DNA of 64,000 bases from Shewanella frigidimarina (GCF_003797125.1 NZ_RKKE01000002.1:967661-1031660), one strand, 5' to 3'; positions 26,648 to 38,449 are shown, counted from the first letter of the stretch. A program made the numbers and translations. The notes: a model not told the origin generated them from the letters alone.

Positions 26648-27616
26648 ATGGCCAATACACCAACGTTGCCACCATCATCCACACACGACAATAATGCTCT
26701 TATTGCCGTTTTGGGTGCAGGTGCAATTGGACAGTTGATGTATCACAAACTGAGTGTTAATACCCAAACGAACGATGTGATGTTTATTGGCCGAGATAAG
26801 CTAACTCGTCAACAGCCGTTGAATTTCATTGACCACATCCAACACACCCATGAAGCCTTAGCGACTATATTGGGAACAGATGATGACCGCTTAGTACAAG
26901 TTGAATTACTGTTTGTGTGTGTTAAAGCCTATCAAGTCGAGCAAGCACTTTTACCTTTATTACCGAAATTGTCGCCCCAATGCCATATTGTATTACTCCA
27001 TAATGGTTTAGGTCCGCACTTACTGGTTGCTGCAGCCCTTTCGCAGTATCAGGATATAGGCTTAACGTTAGGCACCACTTCACAAGCGGCGTTGAAGTTA
27101 AGTCAGTGGCAGGTAAAGCACAGTGGGTTTGGCGTAACTCAGCTAGGACATTATTGTGGTTCAGCTATGTCGACAGCGTTAAAGATGCGCATATCTCATC
27201 TGCAAAGTGACAATCAGCCGATTGAATGGTATCAGCCTGTATTACCAGTCTTGTGGCAAAAGCTAGCCATTAATGCAGTAATAAATCCGTTAACCGCATT
27301 AAATCAGTGTGCTAATGGTCAATTGGCAGCAACAGAATATCAATCACAGATCAGTGCCATTATCGATGAGCTAGTCGAAGTGGCTAAATATGATGACATC
27401 ACATTAGATAAGGCAGCTGTTAGAGCGCGGGTTTATCAAGTGATTGAGTTAACCTCGGCAAACTTCTCATCTATGTATCAAGATATCGCCCACAATAGAC
27501 CGACTGAAATTAATGAGATAAATGGCTATATTTGCCAGCAAGCCAAGGCGCATCATCTTAAAGTGCCCAAGAATCAATATCTCGTCGACAAGGTTTTACA
27601 ACTGAGTCAATCTTGA
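26648..27616 (+). CDS. Ketopantoate reductase-like protein (PanE/ApbA family)
   Basis: 322 residues. The N-terminal Rossmann motif 'AVLGAGAIGQLMYHKL' binds NADP(H); the C-terminal helical domain holds the catalytic-type Lys in 'WQKLAINAVINPLTAL' and 'RPTEINEINGYI'. This fits 2-dehydropantoate 2-reductase, the step from ketopantoate to pantoate in coenzyme A synthesis. Paralogues of other specificity exist, so I leave the symbol empty. Second gene after the VanZ-like protein. Confidence 0.85.
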   Translation: MANTPTLPPSSTHDNNALIAVLGAGAIGQLMYHKLSVNTQTNDVMFIGRDKLTRQQPLNFIDHIQHTHEALATILGTDDDRLVQVELLFVCVKAYQVEQALLPLLPKLSPQCHIVLLHNGLGPHLLVAAALSQYQDIGLTLGTTSQAALKLSQWQVKHSGFGVTQLGHYCGSAMSTALKMRISHLQSDNQPIEWYQPVLPVLWQKLAINAVINPLTALNQCANGQLAATEYQSQISAIIDELVEVAKYDDITLDKAAVRARVYQVIELTSANFSSMYQDIAHNRPTEINEINGYICQQAKAHHLKVPKNQYLVDKVLQLSQS

Positions 27617-27710
27617 ATGCGATGCTACCACTCGCATCAACTCAATTTAAATGATGGGGTACATCAGTCCAAATAAGAATATGTAGACTGATAATTATTC
27701 GCTACTGGAT

Positions 27711-28583
27711 TTAGCTCCACATGACCAAAACAGCTGCTATTGCGATTAAAATCAAACCCGCTACATCGTTAATTTTAACTCTATCTTTAAGCCAAAAAAC
27801 AGCGATCATCAAGGTAAAAAACACCTCAATCTGGCCTAGTGTTTTGACATAAGGCACAGCCTGCAACGACATTGCGCTAAACCAACCAATTGAACCGATA
27901 CAACTAGTAATACTAATTGATAAGGTTAATGTTGGTCGTTGCCACAACGCCGCTAAAGTCGATTTATCTTTTGCCAGCAAATAGCCTATTAGCACGATTG
28001 TTTGTAAGCCAATAACCCACAGTAATACCCATGCAGCACGATGCGTAAATGGCCCTTGTAGGGTTAAACTTGCTTCGCGTACCCATAGGGAAGTCAACGC
28101 AAAAGCACTGCCACACGCAAGCCCTAACAAGACTGTTTTAACTGAGAGCTGTTTAAAACCTTGTTTGCTGCTTAACAACATTATTGCTAAGCCGCCAATA
28201 ACAACGCCTATCCAGCCTAATAAGGATAATTGTGTGCCGAAAAATAGCACCCCAAGTATTGCTGCGACTAATGCTTCACTTTTAGCCAGCCCGGCACCAA
28301 TCGCAAAGTTTTGCATTTTAAACAGTTTAACCATCAAGCCTGTTGCTAGAATTTGCATCGATGATGCACCAATAACAAAACCCCAAAATGTCCCTGTAAA
28401 CTCAGGTAATGCACTAGGTTGATATTGATGTAAACCATACAGATAACACGCAGCAATGGGGCCTGCCCAAATGAATCGAGCTAAGGTAACACCTGCAACA
28501 CTGACTTCTTTACTGAGTTTACTTTGAAACGCATTGCGCCACGCCTGCATAAACGCAGCGAGGAAGGTAAACATGATCCACAT
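27711..28583 (-). CDS. EamA/DMT-family transporter
   Basis: 290 residues with ten membrane helices in two EamA repeats (about 3-135 and 145-288). The end 'INDVAGLILIAIAAVLVMWS' is typical of drug/metabolite exporters. The substrate is unknown. The ATG at 28583 has little ribosome-site support; an ATG nine bases on is an alternative. It is separated from kdsA by a terminator, so it has its own promoter. Confidence 0.85.
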   Translation of the reverse strand: MWIMFTFLAAFMQAWRNAFQSKLSKEVSVAGVTLARFIWAGPIAACYLYGLHQYQPSALPEFTGTFWGFVIGASSMQILATGLMVKLFKMQNFAIGAGLAKSEALVAAILGVLFFGTQLSLLGWIGVVIGGLAIMLLSSKQGFKQLSVKTVLLGLACGSAFALTSLWVREASLTLQGPFTHRAAWVLLWVIGLQTIVLIGYLLAKDKSTLAALWQRPTLTLSISITSCIGSIGWFSAMSLQAVPYVKTLGQIEVFFTLMIAVFWLKDRVKINDVAGLILIAIAAVLVMWS

Positions 28584-28610
28584 AATTAACTATTGCTCAT
28601 TACATAAAAA

Positions 28611-28640
28611 AGCCCTGAAACTTGGTAAAAAGTCAGGGCT
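28611..28640 (-). terminator. Terminator downstream of kdsA
   Basis: AGCCCTGA / TCAGGGCT with a 14-base loop and TTTTTT following on the minus strand. It ends the hemA-to-kdsA transcript 113 bases past kdsA. Confidence 0.85.
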
Positions 28641-28752
28641 TATACAAGGGCAATTAGATTACTGTTTACGGCCATTAAAAGACACTGATTAAGTGTCTAA
28701 TTGATTAAAAATCAATTTGCCGATGTTTCAGTTATTCAAAGCCATTGATGGT

Positions 28753-29613
<861 letters not shown>

Positions 29614-29621
29614 TTAGCGCA

Positions 29622-30869
29622 TTACACTGCGACAATTTGTAATAACTGACCACATAGCCATGCCATGTAAGTACCTAATGCATAACCGAATACTGCCAAC
29701 AACACCCCTACAGGTGCTAATGCAGGATGGAATGCAGCAGCCACCACTGGCGCCGATGCAGCTCCGCCCACGTTTGCCTGGCTGCCCACTGCCATATAAA
29801 ACAATGGCGCTTTAATGAGTTTAGCAACCAATAACATTAATCCTGCATGCACTAACATCCACACAATACCGATTAAGAAATAAATCGGCGTATCCATAAC
29901 TTTAGACACATCCATATGTAAACCAATAGTCGCGACTAAAATATATAAAAATGCAGAAGCGATTTTAGAGGCGCCTGACGCTTCTAGATGACGTACAGGA
30001 CTAAACGAAAGCCCTAAACCGATAGTGGTCACAATTACCACTAACCAGAAGAATTTAGAGGTTAAACTGTAATCTTCGGTCCATGGATAGTTGGCTTCGA
30101 AGAAAGGCCCTAAGAAATCTGCCGCAAAATGGGCAAAACCTGTCACTCCAAACCCAACAGCCACAATTAGCATGATGTCACGAAGCGACGGAATACGTGA
30201 ATTCTCGGCGTGGTACTTTTCTACTTTTTCTTTTAGTGCTTCAATCGCGGTGGTGTCTGCACCCGTTCTGGCATCAATCTCTTTGGCTTTTGATGCCATA
30301 AACAGCAGTACTGCCATCCAGATATTGGCCACAATGACATCGACAGTCACCATCACTGAGAAAATCTCACCGCCGACTTCATAAATCTCTTTCATTGCGG
30401 CTTGGTTGGCACCGCCACCGATCCAACTTCCCGCTAAGGTTGTCATACCGCGCCATACGGCATCTGGGCCATTGCCACCTAGTAATGATGGATCAATCAT
30501 TGATACGCTTAATAGTGCAATCGGTCCACCAATAACAATACCCAGCGTGCCGGTTAAAAACATAATTACCGCTTTAGGGCCTAAACTCAGGATGGCTTTT
30601 AAATCGACACTTAAAATCAATAACACTAAACACGCAGGCAATAAATACCGCGAAGCAACAAAATACAGTTGTGACGCATGACCATCAATCACGCCAAACG
30701 TATTTAATAATGAAGGTAAGAAATAGCACAGTAATAATGCTGGAATGTATTTATAGAATTTTTGCCAAAACGGATGGGTAGATGAACTAGTGTAAAAAAC
30801 AAAACCTAAAATAACGGCGAGTATACCCAGTGCGGTGGCATCATTGCTCACCATTGCTGACGTTGTCAT
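29622..30869 (-). CDS. DUF819 family membrane protein
   Basis: 415 residues, about 11 membrane helices, with the YjcL/DUF819 features 'PACLVLLILSVDLKAIL', 'GSWIGGGANQAAMKEI' and 'ANVGGAASAPVVAAAFHP'. The Gly/Ala-rich paired motifs resemble transporters of the sodium/carboxylate type, but no substrate is established for the family. The GGGAG ribosome site supports the ATG at 30869. It sits between sirB1 and kdsA, an unusual place against the enteric order. Confidence 0.9.
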   Translation of the reverse strand: MTTSAMVSNDATALGILAVILGFVFYTSSSTHPFWQKFYKYIPALLLCYFLPSLLNTFGVIDGHASQLYFVASRYLLPACLVLLILSVDLKAILSLGPKAVIMFLTGTLGIVIGGPIALLSVSMIDPSLLGGNGPDAVWRGMTTLAGSWIGGGANQAAMKEIYEVGGEIFSVMVTVDVIVANIWMAVLLFMASKAKEIDARTGADTTAIEALKEKVEKYHAENSRIPSLRDIMLIVAVGFGVTGFAHFAADFLGPFFEANYPWTEDYSLTSKFFWLVVIVTTIGLGLSFSPVRHLEASGASKIASAFLYILVATIGLHMDVSKVMDTPIYFLIGIVWMLVHAGLMLLVAKLIKAPLFYMAVGSQANVGGAASAPVVAAAFHPALAPVGVLLAVFGYALGTYMAWLCGQLLQIVAV

Positions 30870-31062
30870 GCAGTGTTCTCCCTTACAAATACATTATATT
30901 TTTTGTTGTTATTGTGATTGTTATTGCGAAAATCAGTGGTGATTCAAATCGCATGATTTCGCAGCAGAGCTTTTAAAACTAAGCTTGCTGGCGCCCGACT
31001 TGCGAACTTAAGCCACTTTGAGTTAACCCAAAGCGGCCTGTTCGGCAGGTAATATCACATAA

Positions 31063-31851
31063 TTAATGATAAACCTGCATATGTTGACTGAGTTCCTTTA
31101 ATTGAATCTTAACCAGTTCAATTACCGGATCATGCGGACTCAAATCAATGAAGTGCTGTAAATCAGACATGGCCACTTTAATGCAACCTAATTGCTGCGC
31201 AATAAACGCTCGTTCGCGATTAAGATGAACATCATCTGGGTGCCATTGTAATAATAAATTACAGCATTCCATTGCCGGTTCAAACTTATGGCTGACAATG
31301 CAACCCGCTTTTAGCTCGTGCAACATGCGGCTAATTAAACGTTTTAGCGTGGCAGTTTTTAGATGACTCGGCTTTAATTTAGCCGCATTACCCAATTCAC
31401 CGCGCACAAATGCATGCAACTGATGACGGCTAAGCTCTTTACCCGTAAGCGGGTCATGGTATCTAATAACATCATTCACTTGGCTTTTTAATACCGTATT
31501 ACCGGGTAATAAAACCGCCTCGAGTGTTAAGTCGAGCTGCTTAGCCAATAAAATTAATAATATTGATAACGTAGTGCTGTTACCTTGACGCTTTAACACG
31601 CAATAGCTTAAATCTGCTGCTTCGACACTAAAATAGTCATCGCGAGCACAAAAGCCTAAATCATTGTAAAACCACTTAAACAGACCTTCAAGCCGTGCTT
31701 GTTGGTCAACAACATAGTGACTCAATACCGAACCAGCCATTTCATACCATGCCCACATAGCAGGTTTTGAGGTTGAAAAGCCGAGATGTTCAGAGAGTTC
31801 AAATGCAGTTTCAGGTATAGAAACTGCATCATCAAGATGATATTTTGCCAT
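31063..31851 (-). CDS. sirB1: SirB1 family protein (transglutaminase-like with TPR)
   Basis: 262 residues. A transglutaminase-like N-terminal part ('FKWFYNDLGFCARDDYFS' and 'CVLKRQGNSTTLSILLILLAKQL') and a C-terminal tetratricopeptide-like part ('AFIAQQLGCIKVAMSDLQHFIDLSP' read in parts) define the SirB1/YchA family. The catalytic-type Cys is not in the classic position, and no enzyme activity is established. It follows sirB2 by 10 bases in the conserved hemA operon. Confidence 0.9.
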   Translation of the reverse strand: MAKYHLDDAVSIPETAFELSEHLGFSTSKPAMWAWYEMAGSVLSHYVVDQQARLEGLFKWFYNDLGFCARDDYFSVEAADLSYCVLKRQGNSTTLSILLILLAKQLDLTLEAVLLPGNTVLKSQVNDVIRYHDPLTGKELSRHQLHAFVRGELGNAAKLKPSHLKTATLKRLISRMLHELKAGCIVSHKFEPAMECCNLLLQWHPDDVHLNRERAFIAQQLGCIKVAMSDLQHFIDLSPHDPVIELVKIQLKELSQHMQVYH

Positions 31852-31861
31852 TAAAAACCAA

Positions 31862-32257
31862 TTAACCCATGAATACGACTTGTTTAAAATGAGCCAGTTT
31901 GGCCGCTAACACTACCCAACCAATTGCACCGATAAAAGCAAAAAACTTAAACAGCTTATTACGGTTAGATTTAAGTGCCATGATGCCTAAAGCAATGTAT
32001 GCCGCAACACAGATGATTTTTTCTGTCATCCATGGATCAACAAAAGGATATTGTTTGATCATAAAGCAAAGAGTGAAGCCTGATAGTAATAAAAAGGTAT
32101 CAATGACATGTGGCGCCACTTTAACAAACTTTTTTTCCATAATAGGAGACTGGCGTAAATGCAAAACAAAACGCACGATAAAAAAGATCACACTCATGGC
32201 AACTAGCATCATGTGAGTATGCTTTACCGCTGGATATAAACTGTAAAATGTTTCCAT
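31862..32257 (-). CDS. sirB2: SirB2 family membrane protein
   Basis: 131 residues with four membrane helices and the family features 'AVKHTHMMLVAMSVIFFIVRF' and 'VAPHVIDTFLLLSGFTLCFM' (read in parts). Named after a Salmonella locus reported to affect invasion genes; the molecular role is unknown. In E. coli (ychQ) it lies in the same place between prmC and sirB1. Confidence 0.92.
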   Translation of the reverse strand: METFYSLYPAVKHTHMMLVAMSVIFFIVRFVLHLRQSPIMEKKFVKVAPHVIDTFLLLSGFTLCFMIKQYPFVDPWMTEKIICVAAYIALGIMALKSNRNKLFKFFAFIGAIGWVVLAAKLAHFKQVVFMG

Positions 32258-32381
32258 TAATTAAGTCTCATTAAAAAGGTCAAAATAAAAGGTGGCTAGT
32301 TTACTCTATCAACCAGCCACATACCAATATCGCGATGAGTGTTATTTACTTAGAAGGGAAATGCCGAGTAAGGCAGGATTA

Positions 32382-33236
32382 TCAATCAGCCCATTGTCCT
32401 AGCGTACATCGATCATTGCTGCCAAAGTCTCGTACTGTGGCGACATTTTGATAACCCAGTTCAATCAGTTTTTCACGTACTTTGATTGCTTGCTCATAGC
32501 CATGTTCAAGCAATAAGTAACCACCGGGCAGTAAATGAGCCCTTGCTTGCTCTGCAATGTAATACAAGTCAGCATACCCTTCATTGCCTGCGGTGAGTGC
32601 ACTTTGCGGTTCAAAGCGAACATCGCCTAAATGAAGATGCTCATCGGCTTCATCAATGTAAGGAGGATTCGACACAATTAAATCAAAATCGCGCTGTTCT
32701 ACCGCAGAAAACCAATCCGACTGGATAATTTCCACTTCGGTTAAATTAAGATTGCCGCGATTAGCTTTAGCAAGCTCCACAGCCTCTGGCACTTTATCAA
32801 TGGCTGTAATTCGCCATTTTGGGCGCTCAGACGCTAAAGCTAATGCTATTGCTCCTGTTCCAGTGCCTAAATCCAATACTTTGGCATTGTGACGCACAGA
32901 TAAGTTCAATGCAGTCTCTACTAAAATTTCAGTATCAGGCCGTGGAATAAGGGTGGAGTCGTTAACAATGAAGGGTAATGACCAAAACTCTCGCTCACCA
33001 ATAATATGCGCAACCGGAGTGCCACTTTGACGTTTGGCGATCATCTGACTATAAGCTTTAAATTGCTCGCTGGTCAGCTGCCGCTCTGGCCAAGTGTATA
33101 AAAAACTGCGATTTTTATTCATACAATGCAATAACAATGCCTCTGCATCCACATGTGCAGATTCAGAGGTTGCTGCTAATTGTGAATAAGCCCATTGCAG
33201 GGCTTCAGCAATTGTTGAATACGAAGACTGAGTCAA
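32382..33236 (-). CDS. prmC: PrmC, release factor glutamine methyltransferase
   Basis: About 284 residues. Methylates the Gln of the GGQ motif of RF1 and RF2 with S-adenosylmethionine. The SAM site 'VLDLGTGTGAIALALA' and the catalytic 'NPPYIDEAD' are intact, after an N-terminal helical domain. A GTG at 33242 overlaps the AAGGAG ribosome site; the TTG at 33236 lies 5 bases past it and is the better start. It directly follows prfA, the gene of its substrate. Confidence 0.95.
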   Translation of the reverse strand: MTQSSYSTIAEALQWAYSQLAATSESAHVDAEALLLHCMNKNRSFLYTWPERQLTSEQFKAYSQMIAKRQSGTPVAHIIGEREFWSLPFIVNDSTLIPRPDTEILVETALNLSVRHNAKVLDLGTGTGAIALALASERPKWRITAIDKVPEAVELAKANRGNLNLTEVEIIQSDWFSAVEQRDFDLIVSNPPYIDEADEHLHLGDVRFEPQSALTAGNEGYADLYYIAEQARAHLLPGGYLLLEHGYEQAIKVREKLIELGYQNVATVRDFGSNDRCTLGQWAD

Positions 33237-33245
33237 GAGCACTCC

Positions 33246-34331
33246 TTAATCGTCAGCTAACGCTGCAAGCATGTCTGCTTGATGTTCTAGCATGATAGGA
33301 TCAAGCAAGACATTTAAATCGCCTTCCATGACTTCATTCAAGCGGTATAGCGTTAAGTTGATGCGATGATCACTTACACGACCTTGAGGGTAATTGTAGG
33401 TTCTAATACGTTCAGAACGATCACCACTGGCCACTAAACTACGTCGGGTTGTTTCTTCAGCACTACGTCTTTTTTCATCTTCAACAGCTTGAATACGCGC
33501 GGCCAATACACTCATCGCTTGGGCACGGTTTTTATGCTGCGAACGTTGATCCTGACACTCGACAATAATACCTGATGGAATATGGGTAATACGAATAGCA
33601 GAATCGGTTTTGTTAACGTGCTGACCACCCGCACCAGACGCACGGAAAGTATCAACTTTTAAGTCTGCTGCATTAATCGAAATTGCTTCAGCCTCTGGTA
33701 CTTCATGCAATACCACAACAGTACAAGCCGAAGTATGTACACGGCCTTGAGATTCAGTTTCAGGCACACGTTGAACACGATGTCCGCCAGACTCAAACTT
33801 TAATTTACCGTAAGCACCGTCACCACTTATTTTAACAATTATTTCTTTAAAGCCACCATGTTCACCTTCGTTAACATTCATGACTTCCATTTGCCAACGG
33901 TTGGCTTCACAGTAACGTGAATACATACGGTATAAGTCACCAGCAAAAATAGCGGCTTCATCACCACCTGCACCGGCGCGAATTTCAAGAAACGCGTTGG
34001 TGTCATCGTTAGGATCTGTTGGCAATAGTAAAACTTGTAATTCATCTTCAAGCTTTTCTAGCACTTGCTTTGACTGCTTATACTCATCTTGCGCCATTTC
34101 GCGCATTTCAAGATCGTCTTCTTCAAGCATCTCTTTGGCGTAGTCGAAATCTTTTTGAGCTTGTTGAAATGCCTTAAAGCTACTGACAACATCTTCAAGT
34201 TGAGAATATTCTTTTGATAATCCACGAAAACGGTCTTGATCCGAAATCACGGTAGCATCACTGAGTAACGCTAATACTTCTTCATTACGCTCGAGCAAGC
34301 CTTCAAGCTTGCGGATAACGGATTCTTTCAT
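33246..34331 (-). CDS. prfA: Peptide chain release factor 1
   Basis: 361 residues. RF1 reads UAA and UAG and triggers peptide release. The anticodon-like 'PxT' region and the GGQ motif in '[16 protein letters not shown]' are present; the Gln is the PrmC methylation site. It follows hemA by 14 bases in the hemA-prfA-prmC operon. Length matches E. coli RF1 (360). Confidence 0.98.
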
Positions 34332-34345
34332 TTAGCTCGCTAACC

Positions 34346-35596
34346 TTAGTTTTTATCTAAACCAAGCGCAGATCTTAATTGGCCTAACGTATTCAAATCG
34401 CCTTGACGGCTTGCTGAAGTGAGCGCTTGTGTAGGTGAATGTATCAAACGATTGGTCAGCCTATTGGCTAGCTCAAGTATCACTTGTTCACTATCACTGC
34501 CTTGAGATAATTTATTCAAGGCACGTTCAACTAATTCATCTTTAATAGCCAAGCTCTGGCTGCGATATTCGCGAATACTGTCGACTGACTCTAAAGACCT
34601 AATCCACTCCATAAATATGTGTGATTGATCTTCAGTAATTAATTCTGCTTGCTCGGCGGCTTCTTTACGTGAAGCCATGTTCTGTTCAATTATGCTATGC
34701 AGATCGTCTACAGTATAAAGGAATGCGTCGTCTAACTCACCGACTTCTGCTTCAATATCTCTTGGAACTGCAATATCCACCAACAACATAGGTTGGTGAC
34801 GACGCTGTTTTAGCGCTTTTTCGACCATTCCTTTACCTAAAATAGGCAAAGGGCTGGCGGTAGAGGATATCACGATATCGGCTTTAGGGAGAAAGTCTGG
34901 TATTTGTTCTAGGGTAATTGCGGTCGCATTAAACTCTTCACACATGGCTTGAGCGCGTTCAATAGTTCGATTTGCCACCACCATAGAAGCAACACCATTA
35001 TCTTTAAGGTGCTTGGCAACTAATTCAATGGTTTCTCCGGCACCAATGAGTAACACTTTAGTGGTGCTCAATGATGAGAAAATATGTTTCGCCATGCTAA
35101 CAGCGGCAAAGGCAACAGAAACTGCTGCGGCACCGATCTCAGTGTCTGTACGTACTTTTTTAGCCACAGAAAAAGTATTTTGAAATAAACGATCAATCGT
35201 TAATGCGATAGTGCCAGCTTCTTTGGCTTTCACAAACGCTTGTTTGACCTGCCCTAAAATTTGCGGCTCGCCAAGCACCAGAGAATCTAAACCCGATGCT
35301 ACCCGCATTAAATGTTTGACGGCTACTTGTTCTTCATAAGCATAGATACACGGCATTAAATCGCTATGATCTAAACCATGATAATCCTCTAACCATTCAA
35401 TAATGTCTTCCTTTTCAGCATTATTGCAATATAGCTCAGTACGGTTACAGGTAGACACAATAACAGCCTCACCCGTGCGGGTGCGACTGGCCAAGCTTTT
35501 CATGGCATCATGAATGCGGTCTGGAGAGAAAGCGACTTTTTCACGCAAATCTACCGTGGCGGTTTTATGGTTTATCCCGATTATTACTAGGCTCAT
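34346..35596 (-). CDS. hemA: Glutamyl-tRNA reductase
   Basis: 416 residues. Reduces glutamyl-tRNA to glutamate-1-semialdehyde with NADPH, the first committed step of C5-pathway tetrapyrrole synthesis. Cys50 in '[10 protein letters not shown]' is the catalytic nucleophile; the Rossmann domain starts at '[17 protein letters not shown]'; a C-terminal dimerisation domain closes the protein. It is divergent from lolB (237 bases between), as in E. coli. Confidence 0.98.
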   Translation of the reverse strand: MSLVIIGINHKTATVDLREKVAFSPDRIHDAMKSLASRTRTGEAVIVSTCNRTELYCNNAEKEDIIEWLEDYHGLDHSDLMPCIYAYEEQVAVKHLMRVASGLDSLVLGEPQILGQVKQAFVKAKEAGTIALTIDRLFQNTFSVAKKVRTDTEIGAAAVSVAFAAVSMAKHIFSSLSTTKVLLIGAGETIELVAKHLKDNGVASMVVANRTIERAQAMCEEFNATAITLEQIPDFLPKADIVISSTASPLPILGKGMVEKALKQRRHQPMLLVDIAVPRDIEAEVGELDDAFLYTVDDLHSIIEQNMASRKEAAEQAELITEDQSHIFMEWIRSLESVDSIREYRSQSLAIKDELVERALNKLSQGSDSEQVILELANRLTNRLIHSPTQALTSASRQGDLNTLGQLRSALGLDKN

Positions 35597-35833
35597 TAGA
35601 CGGTATCAAGTTCTTTTCGGTGACGTTAATTAGGCTATTCTACTGAATTGAACCAACTAAAAACACAATTGGCTTAACAAAACGGAATAAATGTCTAAAT
35701 TTTTATTTATTGATCACATATCTATTATGTAAACCAATACATTAATATCACATTAATTTTGGCAAAAGGATTTTTACATAATGGCTTAAGCCCAGTATCA
35801 TAAGAACATCTTAAGCAACTGCTAGGCAATCCA

Positions 35834-36445
35834 TTGCGTTTATCTGCATCTTTATTTCATATCGCCCTCGTTACCGTGTTGCTTGTCTTAGCCGGTTGTA
35901 GTGTCACACCATCTGAAGATTTTAGCCCTATCAATGTGACCAATGCGGCTCAAGCCAAAGCATGGGAACTTCAAGGGAAAATTGCCGTCAAGACATCTGA
36001 AGACAAATTCAGTACCAATTTGTATTGGCTGCACCAACCGAAAGCTAATGATTTACGCTTAACAACGGTATTAGGCACAACAGTATTAACCCTTAAGACA
36101 AATCAAGGTATGGCGACACTTGACGTTGACGGCAAAACCTATCGCGACAGTAATGCTCAAGATTTACTGACCGGTATTAGCGGATGGTCAATCCCACTTG
36201 ATAGCCTTCCTTTATGGATCACAGGTCAAATTGGCAGCAATGATAAAATTGTCAGCTATAATCCTGATGGCACAATTAAACAATTAATCAGTCACGACCC
36301 TGAAGCCAATTGGGTGGTCAGTTTTCTCGGTTGGCAACAACAAAGCGGCGCGCAGGTGCCTAGGTTGTTGAAGATTGAGCGTGAAGATGTGCAAATAAAA
36401 ATTCAAACTAATCAATGGACAGCGGTAGCAGCCAAAACAAAATAG
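35834..36445 (+). CDS. lolB: LolB, outer-membrane lipoprotein insertase
   Basis: 203 residues. Receives lipoproteins from LolA and inserts them in the outer membrane; itself a lipoprotein with the lipobox ending at Cys22 ('LVLAGCSV'). The body has the LolB pattern 'WELQGKIAVKTSEDKFSTNLYW' (read in parts). The start must be the TTG at 35834, as no ATG precedes the signal peptide. First gene of lolB-ispE-(prs). Confidence 0.93.
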   Translation: MRLSASLFHIALVTVLLVLAGCSVTPSEDFSPINVTNAAQAKAWELQGKIAVKTSEDKFSTNLYWLHQPKANDLRLTTVLGTTVLTLKTNQGMATLDVDGKTYRDSNAQDLLTGISGWSIPLDSLPLWITGQIGSNDKIVSYNPDGTIKQLISHDPEANWVVSFLGWQQQSGAQVPRLLKIEREDVQIKIQTNQWTAVAAKTK

Positions 36446-36490
36446 GGTTTAATATTCAGTGCTGGCTAATAACAAGGTAGTTAACAAAAT

Positions 36491-37363
36491 ATGACATCGA
36501 CGAACTCTCGCAAATCAGCGATATCCAAAAGTTGGCCAGCTCCTGCAAAACTGAATTTATTTTTGCATGTAACTGGCCAGCGAGCCGATGGCTATCATGA
36601 ACTACAAACGCTATTTCAATTTATTGACCATTGTGATTACCTTGATTTTCATATCACAGACACACCAGATTTAATTCTCCATTCTACGATGTCCGATTCT
36701 GTCGCTGACAGCGATAACTTAATTCTTAAGGCCGCAAAATCACTCAAGCGTTACACCCAATATGAAGGCGGCGCGCATATTTGGTTAGAAAAATTGTTGC
36801 CTATGGGGGGTGGTTTAGGTGGCGGATCATCTGATGCAGCTACCACATTAGTGGCGCTAAATGCCTTATGGAAAACCAATATATCACCCAATAAACTAGC
36901 TGAAATTGGCTTAACGCTTGGTGCGGATGTCCCTGTTTTTATTAATGGTTTATCTGCGTTCGCCGAAGGTGTCGGTGAGAAGTTGATCACAGTACAACCA
37001 CCCGAGTCATGGTATTTAGTTATTGTCCCTGACGTACATGTATCAACCCAGGCCGTTTTTCAACATCCTGATTTGCCACGTAACACACCAAAATTGGATA
37101 TGAGCAGTTTAATGACTCAACAATGGAGCAATGATTGTCAGAAACTGGTCACAACTAAGCACCCTCAAGTTGCCAATGCCTTAAGCTGGCTGGTAGAATA
37201 TGCGCCGTCGAGAATGACCGGAACAGGCGCATGCGTGTTCGGGGAATTTACACATTCGCAACAAGCCCTTGACGCTTTAGCCAAATTACCGGCTGATATG
37301 CAAGGTTTTGTCGCAAAGGGGATGAACAAGTCGCCATTACAAATACGGCTTGAGCAGCTCTAA
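36491..37363 (+). CDS. ispE: IspE, 4-diphosphocytidyl-2-C-methyl-D-erythritol kinase
   Basis: 290 residues, GHMP kinase fold. Phosphorylates CDP-methylerythritol in the MEP isoprenoid pathway. The N-terminal '[25 protein letters not shown]' (read in parts) and the ATP loop '[17 protein letters not shown]' are diagnostic. 45 bases downstream of lolB and 90 upstream of prs, the same order as E. coli. Confidence 0.97.
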   Translation: MTSTNSRKSAISKSWPAPAKLNLFLHVTGQRADGYHELQTLFQFIDHCDYLDFHITDTPDLILHSTMSDSVADSDNLILKAAKSLKRYTQYEGGAHIWLEKLLPMGGGLGGGSSDAATTLVALNALWKTNISPNKLAEIGLTLGADVPVFINGLSAFAEGVGEKLITVQPPESWYLVIVPDVHVSTQAVFQHPDLPRNTPKLDMSSLMTQQWSNDCQKLVTTKHPQVANALSWLVEYAPSRMTGTGACVFGEFTHSQQALDALAKLPADMQGFVAKGMNKSPLQIRLEQL

Positions 37364-37453
37364 CAACATTATTTCTTCTGGGTCAGTTTTGAGTGACAAC
37401 ACGTAAAATTGATCTAGCCTTTAATCGTAAAGCAAACACCTGAGGTTCATAAA

Positions 37454-38401
37454 GTGCCCGACATCAAGCTCTTTGCTGGTAACGCTACCCCAAATCTAGC
37501 CGCCAAGATAGCCGACCGTTTATTTTGCAAACTTGGCGACGCAGTTGTAGGCCGTTTCAGCGACGGTGAAATCAGTGTTCAAATAAACGAGAATGTACGT
37601 GGTGCGGATGTGTTCATCATCCAATCTACTTGCGCACCAACTAACGATAACCTCATGGAGCTTATTGTAATGGTTGACGCGCTACGTCGTGCATCAGCGG
37701 GTCGTATTACTGCCGTTATTCCGTACTTTGGTTATGCTCGTCAAGACCGCCGTGTACGCAGTGCACGTGTACCTATTACCGCAAAAGTTGTTGCAGATTT
37801 CTTGTCAAGCGTGGGTGTTGACCGCGTATTGACTTGTGACTTACATGCTGAGCAAATTCAAGGTTTCTTTGATGTCCCTGTTGATAACGTGTTCGGTAGC
37901 CCTGTGTTACTTGAAGACATGTTGGCAAAGAAATTAGAAAATCCTGTTGTTGTGTCTCCTGATATTGGCGGTGTAGTTCGTGCTCGTGCCGTTGCCAAGC
38001 TATTAGATGACTCTGACCTTGCGATTATCGATAAGCGTCGTCCACAAGCTAACGTTGCTCAAGTAATGCATATTATTGGTGATGTTCAAGGCCGTGATTG
38101 CATCATCGTTGATGACATGATCGATACTGGTGGCACTTTATGTAAAGCTGCTGAAGCATTAAAAGAACATGGCGCTAACCGCGTGTTCGCTTATGCTACT
38201 CATCCGGTATTCTCAGGCAATGCTGCTGAAAATATTGCTAACTCTGTTATCGATGAAGTTATCGTGACAGACACTGTGCCATTAAGCCCTGAAATGTTAA
38301 AAGTGGCGAAAGTGACCCAGCTAACAATGTCCGCAGTACTAGCTGAAGCGATACGTCGCGTTAGTAACGAAGAGTCAATCTCTGCGATGTTCCGCCACTA
38401 A
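37454..38401 (+). CDS. prs: Ribose-phosphate pyrophosphokinase
   Basis: 315 residues. Makes PRPP from ribose 5-phosphate and ATP for nucleotide, His, Trp and NAD synthesis. The PRPP loop '[14 protein letters not shown]', the flexible catalytic loop region '[10 protein letters not shown]' and '[13 protein letters not shown]' are intact. GTG start with a TGAGG ribosome site. It has codon use of a highly expressed gene and its own terminator. Confidence 0.98.
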   Translation: MPDIKLFAGNATPNLAAKIADRLFCKLGDAVVGRFSDGEISVQINENVRGADVFIIQSTCAPTNDNLMELIVMVDALRRASAGRITAVIPYFGYARQDRRVRSARVPITAKVVADFLSSVGVDRVLTCDLHAEQIQGFFDVPVDNVFGSPVLLEDMLAKKLENPVVVSPDIGGVVRARAVAKLLDDSDLAIIDKRRPQANVAQVMHIIGDVQGRDCIIVDDMIDTGGTLCKAAEALKEHGANRVFAYATHPVFSGNAAENIANSVIDEVIVTDTVPLSPEMLKVAKVTQLTMSAVLAEAIRRVSNEESISAMFRH

Positions 38402-38425
38402 TCATCTTTAGTGAGTGAAACAACT

Positions 38426-38449
38426 AAACGCACTCTTACGAGTGCGTTT
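38426..38449 (+). terminator. Terminator of prs
   Basis: AAACGCACTC / GAGTGCGTTT, perfect 10-bp stem, 4-base loop, followed by TTG TTT. 24 bases past the stop. Confidence 0.88.

Noticed and set aside
31899..32216. 105-codon plus-strand frame
   Set aside because: Entirely antisense to sirB2, which has clear family motifs.
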